64,000 nucleotides of DNA from Echinometra lucunter (GCA_029962745.1 CM057162.1:13951650-14015649); one strand, 5' to 3'. Counted from the stretch's first letter, positions 11,493 through 24,163 are shown. Notes: generated from the letters alone by a model not told the origin. Program-made: numbers and translations.

Positions 11493-11663
11493 GTCCAAAA
11501 ACTGAAGCTTCAAGGAGTTGTGCTTTCTACACCATCCTCATCACATGACCTAGCAGAAGCACTGTGTTCTATGCCACAACTGAATGACCTGACACTGCTT
11601 GGAATGGATCTGATCAGGGATGAGTTTTGCTCTGCATTAAAATCAAAGGCATCATCCCTAAAG
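11493..11663 (+). CDS. Array LRR exon 1
   Basis: 171 bp, 57 codons, phase 0 to 0, acceptor gcag, donor gtatgt. First LRR: VQKLKLQGVVLSTP then SSSHDLAEALCSMP. Second LRR: QLNDLTLLGMDLIRDEF then CSALKSKASSLK. It has one codon more (Ile) than the 56-codon class. First array exon, after a partial type A-like unit. Confidence 0.9.
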
Positions 11664-11927
11664 GTATGTATGTCCTTCCTGTCTGAGAGACATTGAAAAT
11701 TTTAACAATAACTATATGAGCACTTCATATGTTAATATATGATATGTACATAAACATTTTCAATACCTAGATTTCTTCTACCATTATAAATAATATTGCA
11801 ATGGCCATATGCAAGTGATAGATGAGATTGGATTTAACGCATTATATTTCCTTATCTATTTTGATGAGTTTGGATTATTTAGGAAACAATTTAAGCAGTG
11901 ATATCATGCTATATGATGTCATACATA

Positions 11928-12427
11928 NNNNNNNNNNNNNNNNNNNNNNNNNNNNNNNNNNNNNNNNNNNNNNNNNNNNNNNNNNNNNNNNNNNNNNNNN
12001 NNNNNNNNNNNNNNNNNNNNNNNNNNNNNNNNNNNNNNNNNNNNNNNNNNNNNNNNNNNNNNNNNNNNNNNNNNNNNNNNNNNNNNNNNNNNNNNNNNNN
12101 NNNNNNNNNNNNNNNNNNNNNNNNNNNNNNNNNNNNNNNNNNNNNNNNNNNNNNNNNNNNNNNNNNNNNNNNNNNNNNNNNNNNNNNNNNNNNNNNNNNN
12201 NNNNNNNNNNNNNNNNNNNNNNNNNNNNNNNNNNNNNNNNNNNNNNNNNNNNNNNNNNNNNNNNNNNNNNNNNNNNNNNNNNNNNNNNNNNNNNNNNNNN
12301 NNNNNNNNNNNNNNNNNNNNNNNNNNNNNNNNNNNNNNNNNNNNNNNNNNNNNNNNNNNNNNNNNNNNNNNNNNNNNNNNNNNNNNNNNNNNNNNNNNNN
12401 NNNNNNNNNNNNNNNNNNNNNNNNNNN
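11928..12427. other. Assembly gap 1 (500 N) inside the array
   Basis: Exactly 500 N, the same length as the three other gaps, so it is a placeholder and not a measured size. The left edge stops in the middle of a type A intron (tgatgtcatacata). The right edge resumes just after an exon position (taaccatgtgagcac), in a type B intron. The missing piece therefore includes the end of one intron and one LRR exon, or more. Confidence 0.9.
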
Positions 12428-13151
12428 ATAACCATGTGAGCACTAATGTTAATTTATGATATGTACATATGCATTTTCAATACCTGTATTTCTTCTAACA
12501 TTTATAAATGATGTTGCAATGGTCATATGCAAGTGATGGACGAGATCAGATTTTACTCGTTACATTTCCCTATCTATTTTGATGAGTTTGGATTATTTAG
12601 GAAACACTTTACGCAGTTCTGTAATACTAAATGATGTCATAGATGAACATGTATATGATGTCATATGGTATACTCTGCATTAACCTGTTGACTACTGAAT
12701 TCTCTCCTTCCCATGGGCTTAACACAGGTCTCACCCGCTTTCCAGCATTCTACGCGTTAATATCAATTCCAGGCTAATTAGATGATTTGGATGCATGTGA
12801 AAGCAAGTTTTGGAAGTGCTTGATAGATAAATAGAAAATGCATGTTCCTTGAAGTTATCTTAGAGTAAAAATGAGTTACGTGTCAGAATTGATGGTTGAT
12901 GACTTTGAAAGACATATTTCTCCATGTATTATCAGAATATAGATTTTATCAACCGGTTAGTAGAAACTTATGTTTATCATGATCTTGAAGACATGACAGG
13001 ACTAAAAGATCCAATATTATCATTCTATGATCATCAGTGAAAGAGTTATAAATGTAGAAAACAGTTTGAAAATTAAAACAGTAGATGTTATATGTTGATC
13101 TACATGCACTCATAACTTACGTTCATGAGATGAAAACATGTACTCTTGCAG

Positions 13152-13319
13152 GTCCGAAAACTGCAGCTTCATGGAGTTGACTGTTCTACACCAGCCTCAT
13201 CACGTGACCTAGCAGAAGCACTGTGTTCTGTGCCACAACTGAATGACCTGACACTGCCAAGAATGGATCTCAGGGATGAGTTTTGCTCTGCATTGAAAGC
13301 AAAGGCATCATCCCTAAAG
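13152..13319 (+). CDS. Array LRR exon 2
   Basis: 168 bp, 56 codons, phase 0 to 0. First LRR: VRKLQLHGVDCSTPASSRD. Second LRR: LTLPRMDLRDEF. Preceded by a type B intron and of the PASSRD class. The PRM second window is shared only with exon 3. Confidence 0.92.
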
Positions 13320-13588
13320 GTATGTATGTCCTTCCTGTCAGAGAGACATTGAAAATTTGAACAATAACTATGTGAGCACTTTATATGTTAATATATGATA
13401 TGTACATATACATTTTCAATACCTATATTTCTTCTACCATTTATAAATACAATATTGCAATGGCCATATGCAAGTGATAGACGAGATTGGATTTAACTCA
13501 TTATATTTCCTTATCTATTTTGATGGGTTTGGATTATTTAGGAAACAATTTGTGCAGTGATGTCATAGTATATGATATCATACATATA

Positions 13589-16500
13589 CAGTGGGTGAAA
13601 ACGTTGAACGATGTACAATTGGGGCCAAAAACGGCAAAAATTAAAAATTCAGAATTGAAATTAAAAACCATTTTCAGCTGGTAGCCCTTTCTTTCAGCTT
13701 CCATACACATCCGATTATACTGGGATTTTTCCCAGCAGTTCCATTTTTATTCACGGTAGAAGGAAACCATGTCCAACTGCCAAACGTCTCTGATTTAAAA
13801 ACGTAGATTCTCAGTAGATGTTCTTAGATATGGTAAATGTTTCATTGGAGGGAAGTCATCTGTGCGGCTGGGGATTGTATGGGAGTTTTCATCTCTATGG
13901 TAAAAACTTAAGATTTCGTTTGTAAAGCTAAAACAAGTGGCCGAGCACTGAAGTTGGACCAAACTGTGTATATTTTTTCCAATCACAGCACCTTTTCAAA
14001 ACTATTTCGTCACTTCTCTCTCATTCTCCAAAAATACATCAGACTGAGTTGCTCTTTCAGTATGTAAAGATCAAGAGATGGGAGGACTGGATTATATACA
14101 CAGTGCTCTGACAGAGAACCATAATAGACCTCAGTGGCACATGAAAGAGAGCCTTGTTTTAATCAGGGACGTTCTGTTTTCATTCAGAGACGTTTGTTAC
14201 AAGCAATGATTTCAATTATAAAATTCTGATCTTCAATTGTTGCCGTTTATTGATGAAGAACAATTTTTCTCAATGAAACAAGTTTTTAATTTGTCGTAAA
14301 CAGTGAAAAATAAGTACTTTTGAAAACAATCATCCTGTCATATACCTCACTCTTAATACAGAATTTAAAATTTTTAACATTACAAATTAATATCCGGACG
14401 AAACACTTAAACTGCATTTTTAACACAGTTATCGCATTTATGTAGCAATACCCCTATTCTGCAATATAAGAGAGAAGCACACAGTTATTATCGCCTTTTT
14501 GGCCTCAACATTACTTCCATAAAGTCAGATTGAAGTACCCCTGATCGAGTTTCATTCGTCGGCTGTGCACCACGTCCAAGAATGTACTTATTCACACCCT
14601 GTTAATGATAAGCAACCTTTAATGATAAAGTTATGTTAAGGAAAAAAATGGTATATACCTTTGTAACGTAACACATTTATTATAAACACATTAATTCATA
14701 TTCAGTTATGAAATCATCTATCGCTAATTCACATAGGGGGGGTAGTCTATCATTTATTACACTGTAAGAAAAACGACGTTTAAATTGGCACTGCTTAAAA
14801 CAAAGTTGTTTAAAATATAAAATATGATGCTTAAAATTCAAACAATGTAGTTTAAAAGACAGATTTTGTATTTTAAACAAATATTTCTTGAAACATGAAG
14901 GAATTATTATAATAATTTTTAAATGCTGTTAAAAAACCAACTTGTGAATATTCAAGAGTATCAAAATTACTGTGTTTGCAACTCACAAGTCAACTTTTTC
15001 TTCTTTGTTTTATGCGAATTTTACAGCATTATAACTTTTTAATCTTACTCGCTAGTTGGTGGATTTTGCTTCGTCCTGCACATTTTGGAGTTGTGTTGGT
15101 GGTTGGAGGTATGGCAAGTGCAGACGAGGTTGTGGCAGTAGCAATAAAAGATTGCTACCATTCTCCAATATCTCTGAAGTGCTGGCGGTGCCTAAACTTG
15201 AATCCCTTATTCTCTATTTGGCTCGATGCACTTCATTTTGAGCCGCAGTGTACCTTTTCCAGCACCGGACTCGTGACTCGGCCCGTTGCTTGGCCCTCTT
15301 AGCCTTGTATTCATTTTCACTCATTAATTTTTTTCTGCCTTTCTTCATATTTCTTTTCACTGGATCTTATCTGGGTCTTCACATGCTCTTCACAATTCAC
15401 TGTAGGATATGACTGGTGATGATATTAGTGATATGTAATCATCATTATCTCTCCCAAAGGACCTATATGGCAAAACGAACGTCTCTGATTGATATCCAAA
15501 AATCATCATCTTCGTTTTTTCTTAGAAAGTAACCAAAAAGATGTTAATGCACAAGGGGCATATACTATGAACATACGGAGATGGTACCCCAACAGAAAAA
15601 TATAAATTTTTTACAATTTGTGCCCAACGAACGTCTATGACAAAAATGATTTTGACCCATGATATAAAATGACAGACATTTCAACAAGAAACTGACATAG
15701 CTTATGAACTGGGATGGTAATGGGTTATAATTAAACACACCAGTTAGTTTGTACAGGCTCGCAATATAGTTCCGCCAATGAAAATTTATCAACACGCGAA
15801 CGTCTCTGACAAAAACGACGTAATCCTCATCAATAGGTCTAGCACAAAAAATTTGGAACATATTGTTAAAGTAATTAGATAATTTAGGTGTATACTTTAA
15901 TACTAACCTTACAAATTGCTTTCTGCCCTGTCAACTAGTTTGCACCACTTTTACAGACTATCAAAGTGATATTTTAAGTTCAATTTTGTGTTTTATCAGA
16001 TTCAAACATCTGAATTTCTTACTTTTCTTAAAGCAATTATTTCTAAATCATATTATAAATACTTGGAAACTATGTGTGCTTTATCAGCCACAGTTAATTT
16101 CGGCTAAAGAGGCTTTACAAACAATAATGGATAGTGTTTGTTGACACCTTCATAATGGTCAGAGACGTCCGTTGTTTTCAACAGAGACGTTCGCTATGTT
16201 AACTTTCTTGAATTACGTCGGCCAAGCCATGCCAACTTTATTCTAAATAGCTTTAAACCAAAGTTCATACACCTCCTCTTCAAAAAGTATCAACTAATCC
16301 CGCAACTAACCCATCCACACCTCACGTAGCAATCAGTTTCACAACAACAATCTGGTGTAGTTATTTTTTGTACGTATATTTTTAGGATTTTTGAAAGATT
16401 TCATAGGGCCAGCTTTCAAAGATTGAATCTATTTTGGCGATTGAGCTTCCTGCTGAAACGGGCGAATGCATTGATAAGCAGCGCGTGCGCAAATGATGCC

Positions 16501-17299
16501 GGGATTCCCCACAAAGATTTCAAACAGAGACGTTCATTTTTATGCGAGACGTTCGTGATTTTCAGAAATGTTTCTAGAAACAAATGTTTACAGCCAATGT
16601 GCCACTCAAATATAGAATAGTCTTGTTTGTATGTTACATTCGGACATGTAGGTGGCCAATATTTCAACCGAAACACATTACACTCAAAGCAGTGACAGTA
16701 AATACGGAATGAACATCTCTGATAGAAATCCAGTATAATTTTACTTGAGTGGCTCTCAAGCCACAACCAAAGAGAATTGGCTAACAATTTTGGGGGGATG
16801 GATAGGGGTTTATGGGACACTAAAGGTATGTAACTTTGGGAACATCCATATTTGAATAAAGCTTGTACTGGTAGACAAAGAAGTATCAATCAGAGACATT
16901 CGTTTTTTATACATGAATTCACTTAGGCTTGCCCCTTGTAGGCGGTATTGCATCAAGGCATTTCAAAGTCCATTGATATTTTTGAGGACATGTGTGTGGT
17001 TACCCACAAAGAGGGAATGAGCTGTGGGACGGGATTCAAAGGCAGGAGAAATGTTTGTTTTTATGAAAATTTTGCAAAAACAGCCGTTTGGGCTGTTTTT
17101 TAAGCTTTGAAGACCTCTAGTTCCTAGGAAAATGAGTTAACATCTATAAAAGTATATATTTTTTAAAAGTCCAACTCGTAACCTTTGCATTGGTACCAGA
17201 AACTTAGAAAATAATTCCTTTAGGGGAAAGTTACAAGCATTTGAAGTGCTCAAGGTCTGAAAATAGCCAATTGTACATCGTTCAACGATTTGACCCGTG
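13589..17299. mobile_element. 3.7 kb TA-flanked inverted-repeat element, apparently non-autonomous
   Basis: The termini CAGTGGGTGAAAACGTTGAA and (read inward from the other end) CACGGGTCAAATCGTTGAAC begin ~34 bp inverted repeats. Both go on with CGATGTACAATTGG; the mismatches are near the tips. TA flanks both ends, and sister units show the uninterrupted site catacatatgtacatttat. CAGT termini with a TA duplication suggest the Tc1/mariner group. I find no transposase: the ORFs at 14976-15302 (+), 15565-15861 (-) and 16416-16889 (-) have no family features. Instead the interior holds 12 copies of a short AGAGACGTTC motif (listed separately). It lies in the intron between array exons 2 and 3. 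Confidence 0.85.
13783..16902. repeat. Twelve dispersed copies of a ~13 bp motif, consensus TCAGAGACGTTCG
   Basis: Forward as TCAGAGACGTTCG-like: 14163, 14184, 16159, 16181, 16524, 16544, 16890. Reverse as CGAACGTCTCTGA-like: 13783, 15476, 15628, 15797, 16710. Most differ from the consensus by 0-3 bases. Six copies form three direct pairs with cores 19-22 bp apart (14166/14187, 16162/16184, 16527/16546). All lie inside the 3.7 kb element and none were noticed elsewhere in the window. Confidence 0.8.
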
Positions 17300-17811
17300 T
17301 ACATTTATATGATGTCATATGGTATACTCTGCATTAACCTGTTAACTACTGGATTCTCTCCTTCCCATGGGCTTAATACAGGTGTCACCCACTTCCAGTA
17401 GGCTACTGGTTGATACCGATTCCAGGCTAAGATGAATATGGTGCATTTTAAAGCAAGATTTGAAAGTGCTTGATACATACATAAAAAATGCATGCTCGTT
17501 AAGGTTATTTGGGGGGTAAAAATGAGTTTTGTGTCAGAATTGATTATTGATGGATGACTTTGAAAGATATATTTCTCCATGTATTATCAGCACTATAGCT
17601 TTTATCAACCTGTTGGTAGAAACTTATGTTTATCATGATCTTGAAGACATGACAGGACTAAAAGATTCAATATTAAAATTATTTCTAGGATTATCAGTGA
17701 AAAAGTTATAAATGTAAAAAAAAATTGAAAATTAATTACAGTATATCTTATATGTTAATCTACATGCACATATAACTTATGTTCATGAGATGAAAACATG
17801 TACTCTTGCAG

Positions 17812-17979
17812 GTCCAAAAACTGAGTCTTGAAGGAGCTGACTGTTCTACACCAGCCTCATCACGTGACCTAGCAGAAGCACTGTGTTCTGTGCCACAGCT
17901 GAATGACCTGACACTGCCAAGAATGGATCTCAGGGATGAGTTTTGCTCTGCATTGAAAGCAAAGGCATCATCCCTAAAG
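17812..17979 (+). CDS. Array LRR exon 3
   Basis: 168 bp, 56 codons, phase 0 to 0. First LRR: VQKLSLEGADCSTPASSRD. Second LRR: LTLPRMDLRDEF, identical to exon 2 from SSRD to the end. It follows a type A intron although its SSRD sequence belongs to the class normally found after type B introns, so it looks recombinant. Confidence 0.92.
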
Positions 17980-18747
17980 GTATGTATGTCCTTCCTGTCT
18001 TAGAGACATTGAAAATTTTCACAATAACTATGTGAGCACTCCATATGTTAATTTATGATATGTACATATACATTTTCAATACCTATATTTCTTCTAACAT
18101 TTATAAATGATGTTGCAATGGCCATATGCAAGTGATGGACGAGATCAGATTTTACTCGTTACATTTCCCTATCTATTTTGATGAGTTTGGATTATTTAGG
18201 AAACACTTTACGCAGTTCTGTCATACTAAATGATGTCATAGATGAACATGTATATGATGTCATATGGTATACTCTGCATTAACCTGTTGACTACTGAATT
18301 CTCTCCTTCCCATGGGCTTAATACAGGTCTCACCCGCTTCCAGCATTCTATGGGTTAATATCAATTCCTTTCTAATAAGATGATTTCGATGCATGTGAAA
18401 GGAAGTTTTAAAAGTGCTTGATAGATAAAAAGAAAATGCATGTTTCTTCAAGTTATCTTAGAGTAAAGGTGAGTTACGTGTCAGAATTGATGGTTGATGA
18501 CTTTGAAAGACATATTTCTCCATATATTATCAGAATATAGATTTTATCAACCTGTTAGTAGAAACTTATGTTTATCATGATTTTGAAGACATGACAGGAC
18601 TAAAAGATCCAATATTATCATTCTATGATTATCAGTGAAAGAGTTATAAATGTAGAAAACAGTTTGAAAATTAAAACAGTAGATGTTATGTTGATCTACA
18701 TGCACACATATATTGTGTTCATGAGATGAAAACATGTGCTCTTGCAG

Positions 18748-18915
18748 GTCCGAAAACTGCTGCTTCAAGGAGTTTACTTTTCTACACCAGCCTCATCACG
18801 TGACCTAGCAGAAGCACTGTGTTCTATTCCACAGCTGAATGACCTGACACTGCTTGGAATGAATTTCAGGGATGAGTTTTGCTCTGCACTGAAAGCAAAG
18901 GCATCATCCCTAAAG
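18748..18915 (+). CDS. Array LRR exon 4
   Basis: 168 bp, 56 codons, phase 0 to 0. First LRR: VRKLLLQGVYFSTPASSRD. Second LRR: LTLLGMNFRDEF. Follows a type B intron. The acceptor context is gtgctcttgcag, one base different from the usual gtactcttgcag. Confidence 0.92.
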
Positions 18916-19690
18916 GTATGTATATACTTCCTGTCTGAGAGACATTGAAAATTTTCACAATAACTATGTGAGCACTTCATATGTTAATTTATGATATGTA
19001 CATATACATTTTCAATACCTGTATTTCTTCTAACATTTATAAATAATATTGCAATGGCCATATGCAAGTGATAGATGAGATTTGATTAACTCATATTTAC
19101 TTATCTATTTTGATGGGTTTGGATTATTTAGGAAACAATTTGTGCAGTGATGTCATAGTATATGATATCATACATATGTACATTTATATGATGTCATATG
19201 GTATACTCTGCATTAACCTGTTAACTACTGGATTCTCTCCTTCCCATGGGCTTAATACATGTGTCACCCACTTCCAGTAGGCTACTGGTTGATATCAATT
19301 CCAGGCTAAGATGAATATGGTGCATGTTAAAGCAAGATTTGGAAGTGCTTGATACATATATAGAAAATGCATGCTCCTTGAAGTTATTTTGGGGGTAAAA
19401 ATGAGTTTTGTTTCAGAATTGATTATTGATGGATGACTTTGAAAGATATATTTTTCCATGTATTATCAGCACTATAGCTTTTATCAACCTGTTGGTAGAA
19501 ACTTATGTTTATCATGATCTTGAAGACATGACAGGACTAAAAAATTCAATATTATAATTACTTCTAGGATTATCAGTGAAAAAGTTATAAATCTAAAAAA
19601 AAAATGAAAATTAATTACAGCATATCTTATATGTTAATTTACATGCACATATAACTTATGTTCATGAGATGAAAACATGTACTCTTGCAG

Positions 19691-19864
19691 GTCCAAAAAA
19701 TGAGTCTTGAAGGAGTTCAGTGTTTTACACCATCCTCATCACATGACCTAGCAGAAGCACTGTGTTCTACACCACAACTGAATGACCTGGCACTGGAAAT
19801 ACATATAAGGGATCACATGGATGAGTTTTGCTCTGCATTGAAAGCAAAGGCATCATCCCTAAAG
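19691..19864 (+). CDS. Array LRR exon 5
   Basis: 174 bp, 58 codons, phase 0 to 0. First LRR: VQKMSLEGVQCFTPSSSHD. Second LRR: LALEIHIRDHMDEF, two residues longer than the LGMD class. The third framework Leu is Met here, and Thr is replaced by Ala in the second strand. Follows a type A intron. Confidence 0.92.
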
Positions 19865-19937
19865 GTATGTATGTACTTCCTGTCTAAGAGACATTGAAAA
19901 TTGTAACAGTAAATATGTGAGCACTTCATATGTTAAT

Positions 19938-20523
19938 TATATTATATTGACTGGCCTTGAGGGGAATATCGAAAATGTTGCCCGCAAAATGAATCATATT
20001 GTCCCGAGTCGAAGACGAGGGCAATATGGATCTTTTAAGGGCAACATTTTCGATATTCCCGGAAAGTAGAGCCAGTCAATATAATTATTATTACCTACAG
20101 CTATAGTATGATGCATAATTCAAGCCTATCATTTTGTAGCAATGACAAACATGTCTGCTAATTGCCTGTCCGTCCCTCTGATATCAGCTTATTCAGGCAG
20201 GTATGTAATCCTGGCTAAGCGATTGTGACGTAAATGGTTACCTCGCGTATCCATTGTTTTTAACCTCTATCGCGCGCGTTTGCACTTTGCTAAATGCACG
20301 CTTATACAAGAAAGGTGGAATATGGATATTATGGACCGATAGTTTAGTACACATGCGCAATAGGAAAATGACAAATTTCGCAGAGGAGGGGAATATGAAT
20401 ATTATTACCCTAGTCATACAGCTGAGCCCTGGCTGAACCATTGTGACGTATTTTGTGTTGAGTGAATCAATTAGACAGACAAAATACGCGCTTATATCTT
20501 GTCTACAAAATGCCTCATTCAGG
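19938..20523. mobile_element. ~590 bp foldback insertion in the array intron after exon 5
   Basis: Replaces nothing: sister units continue directly from atgttaatttatgatatg. The left 147 bp (19940-20086) forms a large hairpin, ATATTGACTGGC pairing with GCCAGTCAATAT and AATATCGAAAATGTTGCCC pairing with GGGCAACATTTTCGATATT. The rest holds two related gggaatat-g-atattatta patches and GTGACGTA words. No ORF is credible. The superfamily was not recognised, and the exact ends are uncertain because the flanks are AT-rich. Confidence 0.75.
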
Positions 20524-21221
20524 TAATAATATATGATATATACATAATTTTCAATACCTATATTTCTTCTACCATTTATAAATAATATTGCAATGGCCAT
20601 ATGCAAGTGATAGATGAGATTCAATTAACTCATATTTCCTTATCTATTTTGATGGTTTTGGATTATTTAGGAAACAATTTGAGCAGTGATATCATACTAT
20701 ATGATGTCATACATGTACATGTATATGATGTCATATGGTATACTCTGCATTAATCTGTTGACTACTGAATTCTCTCCTTCCCATAGACTGTACTTAAAAC
20801 AGGTGTCACCCACTTCCAGTAGGCTACTGGTCAATATCAATTCCAGGCTAAGATGAATATGGTGCATGTGAAAGCAAGATTTAAAAGTGCTTGATACATA
20901 TATAGAAAATGCATGCTCCTTCAAGTTATCTTAGAGTAAAAATGAATTACGTGTCAGAATTGATGGTTGATGACTTTGAAAGATATATTTCTCCATGTAT
21001 TATCAGCACTATAGCTTTTATCAACCTGTTAGTAGAAACTTATGTTTATCATGATCTTGAAGACATGACAGGACTAAAAGATCCAATATTATCATTACTT
21101 CTAGGATTATCAGTGAAAAAGTTATAAATGTAGAAAAAAGTTTGAAAATTAAAACAGTAGATTTTATATGTTAATCTACATGCACATATAAATAATGAGA
21201 TGAAAACATGTACTCTTGCAG

Positions 21222-21395
21222 GTCCAAAAACTGAGTCTTAAAGGATTTGGGTATTATACACCATCCTCATCACATGACCTAGCAGAAGCACTGTGTTCTA
21301 TGCCACAACTGAACGACCTGACACTGCATATAAATTTAATGGGTCACAGGGATGAGTTTTTCTTTGCATTGAAAGCAAAGGCATCGTCCATAAAG
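21222..21395 (+). CDS. Array LRR exon 6
   Basis: 174 bp, 58 codons, phase 0 to 0. First LRR: VQKLSLKGFGYYTPSSSHD. Second LRR: LTLHINLMGHRDEFFFALK, ending KASSIK. It is the most individual exon of the array in its first window (GFGYY). Its upstream intron is a mosaic: type A, then type B (ttagagtaaaaatgaattacg), then type A again. Confidence 0.92.
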
Positions 21396-22158
21396 GTATG
21401 TATGTACTTCCTGTCTGAGAGACTTTGAAAATTTTAACAATAACTATGTGAGCACTTCATATGTTAAATTATGATATGTACATATACATTTTCAATACCT
21501 GTATTTCTTCTAACATTTATAAATGATGTTGCAATGGCCATATGCAAGTGATGGACGAGATTGGATTTAACTCATGATATTTCCTTATCTATTTTGATGC
21601 GTTTCGATTATTTAGGAAACTCTTTACGCAGTGATGTCATACTATATGATGTCATAGATGTACATGTATATGATGTCATATGGGATACTCTGCATTAACC
21701 TGTTGACTACTGAATTCTCTCCTTCCCATAGGCTTAATACAGGTCTCACCCGCTTCCAGCATTCTACGGGTTAATATCAATTCCATTCAAATTAGATGAT
21801 TTGGATGCATGTGAAAGCAAGTTTTGAAAGTGCTTGATAGATAAATAGAAAATGCATGTTCCTTCAAGTTATCTTAGAGTCAAAATGAGTTACGTGTCAG
21901 AATTGATTGGTAATGACTTTGAAAGACATATTTCTCCATGTATTATCAGAATATAGATTTTATCAACCGGTTAGTAGAAACTTATGTTTATCATGATCTT
22001 GAAGACATGACAGGACTAAAAGATCCAATATTATCATTCTATGATCATCAGTGAAAGTGTTGTAAATGTATAAAAAAATTTGAAAATTAAAACAGTATAT
22101 GTTGATCTACATGCACACATAACTTATGTTCATGAGATGAAAACATGTACTCTTGCAG

Positions 22159-22326
22159 GTCCAAAAACTGAGTCTTGAAGGAGTTAGGTGTTCTACACCA
22201 TCCTCATCACGTGACCTAGCAGAAGCACTGTGTTCTAATCCACAGCTGAATGACCTGACACTGCTTGGAATGGATCTCAGGGATGAGTTTTTCTCTGCAT
22301 TGAAAGCAAAGGCATCATCCCTTAAG
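22159..22326 (+). CDS. Array LRR exon 7
   Basis: 168 bp, 56 codons, phase 0 to 0. First LRR: VQKLSLEGVRCSTPSSSRD. Second LRR: LTLLGMDLRDEFFSALK. Follows a type B intron. The end is CTTAAG instead of CTAAAG, a synonymous difference just before the donor. Confidence 0.92.
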
Positions 22327-23112
22327 GTATGTATATACTTCCTGTCTGAGAGACATTGAAAATTTTCACAATAACTATGTGAGCACTTCATATGTTGATT
22401 TATGATATGTACATATACATTTTCAATACCTATATTTCTTCTACCATTTATAAATACAATATTGCAATGGCCATATGCAAGTGATAGACGAGATTGGATT
22501 TAACTCATTATATTTCCTTATCTATTTTGATGGGTATGGATTATTTAGGAAACAATTTGTGCAGTAATGTCATAGTATAGGATATCATACATATGTACAT
22601 TAATATGATGTCATATGGTATACTCTGCATTAACCTGTTAACTACTGGATTCTCTCCTTCCCGTGGGCTTTATACAGGTGTCACCCACTTCCAGTAGGCT
22701 ACTGGGTGATATCGATTCCAGGCTAAGATGAATATGGTGCATTTTAAAGCAAGATTTGAAAGTGCTTGATACATACATAAAAAATGCATGCTCCTTCAGG
22801 TTATTTGGGGGGTAAAAATGAGTTTTGTTTCAGAATTGATTATTGATGGATGACTTTGAAAGATATATTTCTCCATGTATTATCAGCACTATAGCTTTTA
22901 TCAACCTGTTGGTAGAAACTTGTGTTTATCATGATCTTGAAGACATGACAGGACTAAAAGATTCAATATTATCGTTACTTCTAGGATTATCAGTGAAAAA
23001 GTTATAAATGTAAGAGAAAATTTGAAAATTAATTACAGTATGTATTTTATGTTTAATAATCTACTTTCATATATAACTTATGTTAATGAGATGAAAACAT
23101 GTACTCTTGCAG

Positions 23113-23292
23113 GTCCAAACACTGAAACTTGAAGAACTCGTGAATGTCACTCCAGCCTCATCACATGACCTAGTAGAAGCACTGTGTTCTATGCCACAAC
23201 TGAATGGCCTGACACTGGATATACATAAAATGGATGACATAGATGTAGATGAGTTTTGCTCTGCATTGAAAGCAAAGGCATCATCCCTAAAG
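23113..23292 (+). CDS. Array LRR exon 8
   Basis: 180 bp, 60 codons, the longest of the array, phase 0 to 0. First LRR: VQTLKLEELVNVTPASSHDLVEALC. Second LRR: LTLDIHKMDDIDVDEF, with an extra acidic pair. Follows a type A intron. The following intron starts as type B and changes to type A (ggtgtcacccacttccagta) just before assembly gap 2. Confidence 0.92.
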
Positions 23293-23663
23293 GTATGTAT
23301 GTCCTTCCTGTCTTAGAGGCATTGAAAATTTTCACAATAACTATGTGAGCACTTCATATGTTAATTTATGATTTGTACATATACATTTTCAATACCTGTA
23401 TTTCTTCTGCCATTTATAAATGATGTTGCAATGGCCATATGCAAGTGATGGACGAGATCAGATTTTACTCGTTACTTTTCCCTATCTATTTTGATGAGTT
23501 TGGATTATTTAGGAAACACTTTACGCAGTGCTGTCATACTAAATGGTGTCATAGATGTACATGTATATGATGTCATATGGTATACTCTGCATTAACCTGT
23601 TGACTACTGAATTCTCTCCTTCCCATGGGCTTAATACAGGTGTCACCCACTTCCAGTAGGCTA

Positions 23664-24163
23664 NNNNNNNNNNNNNNNNNNNNNNNNNNNNNNNNNNNNN
23701 NNNNNNNNNNNNNNNNNNNNNNNNNNNNNNNNNNNNNNNNNNNNNNNNNNNNNNNNNNNNNNNNNNNNNNNNNNNNNNNNNNNNNNNNNNNNNNNNNNNN
23801 NNNNNNNNNNNNNNNNNNNNNNNNNNNNNNNNNNNNNNNNNNNNNNNNNNNNNNNNNNNNNNNNNNNNNNNNNNNNNNNNNNNNNNNNNNNNNNNNNNNN
23901 NNNNNNNNNNNNNNNNNNNNNNNNNNNNNNNNNNNNNNNNNNNNNNNNNNNNNNNNNNNNNNNNNNNNNNNNNNNNNNNNNNNNNNNNNNNNNNNNNNNN
24001 NNNNNNNNNNNNNNNNNNNNNNNNNNNNNNNNNNNNNNNNNNNNNNNNNNNNNNNNNNNNNNNNNNNNNNNNNNNNNNNNNNNNNNNNNNNNNNNNNNNN
24101 NNNNNNNNNNNNNNNNNNNNNNNNNNNNNNNNNNNNNNNNNNNNNNNNNNNNNNNNNNNNNNN
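23664..24163. other. Assembly gap 2 (500 N) inside the array
   Basis: Placeholder gap. On its left is a normal array intron with mixed B/A features. On its right is the decayed unit variant otherwise seen at 9960-10060. At least a unit-sized piece may be missing or collapsed here. Confidence 0.85.

Noticed and set aside
11822..12443. Long ORFs across the N gaps (also at 23539-24247, 49555-50515, 61314-62063)
   Set aside because: They are open only because N was translated as unknown residues.
14976..16889. Transposase in the 3.7 kb TA element
   Set aside because: Open frames there are short, on different strands, and lack HTH or DDE motifs.
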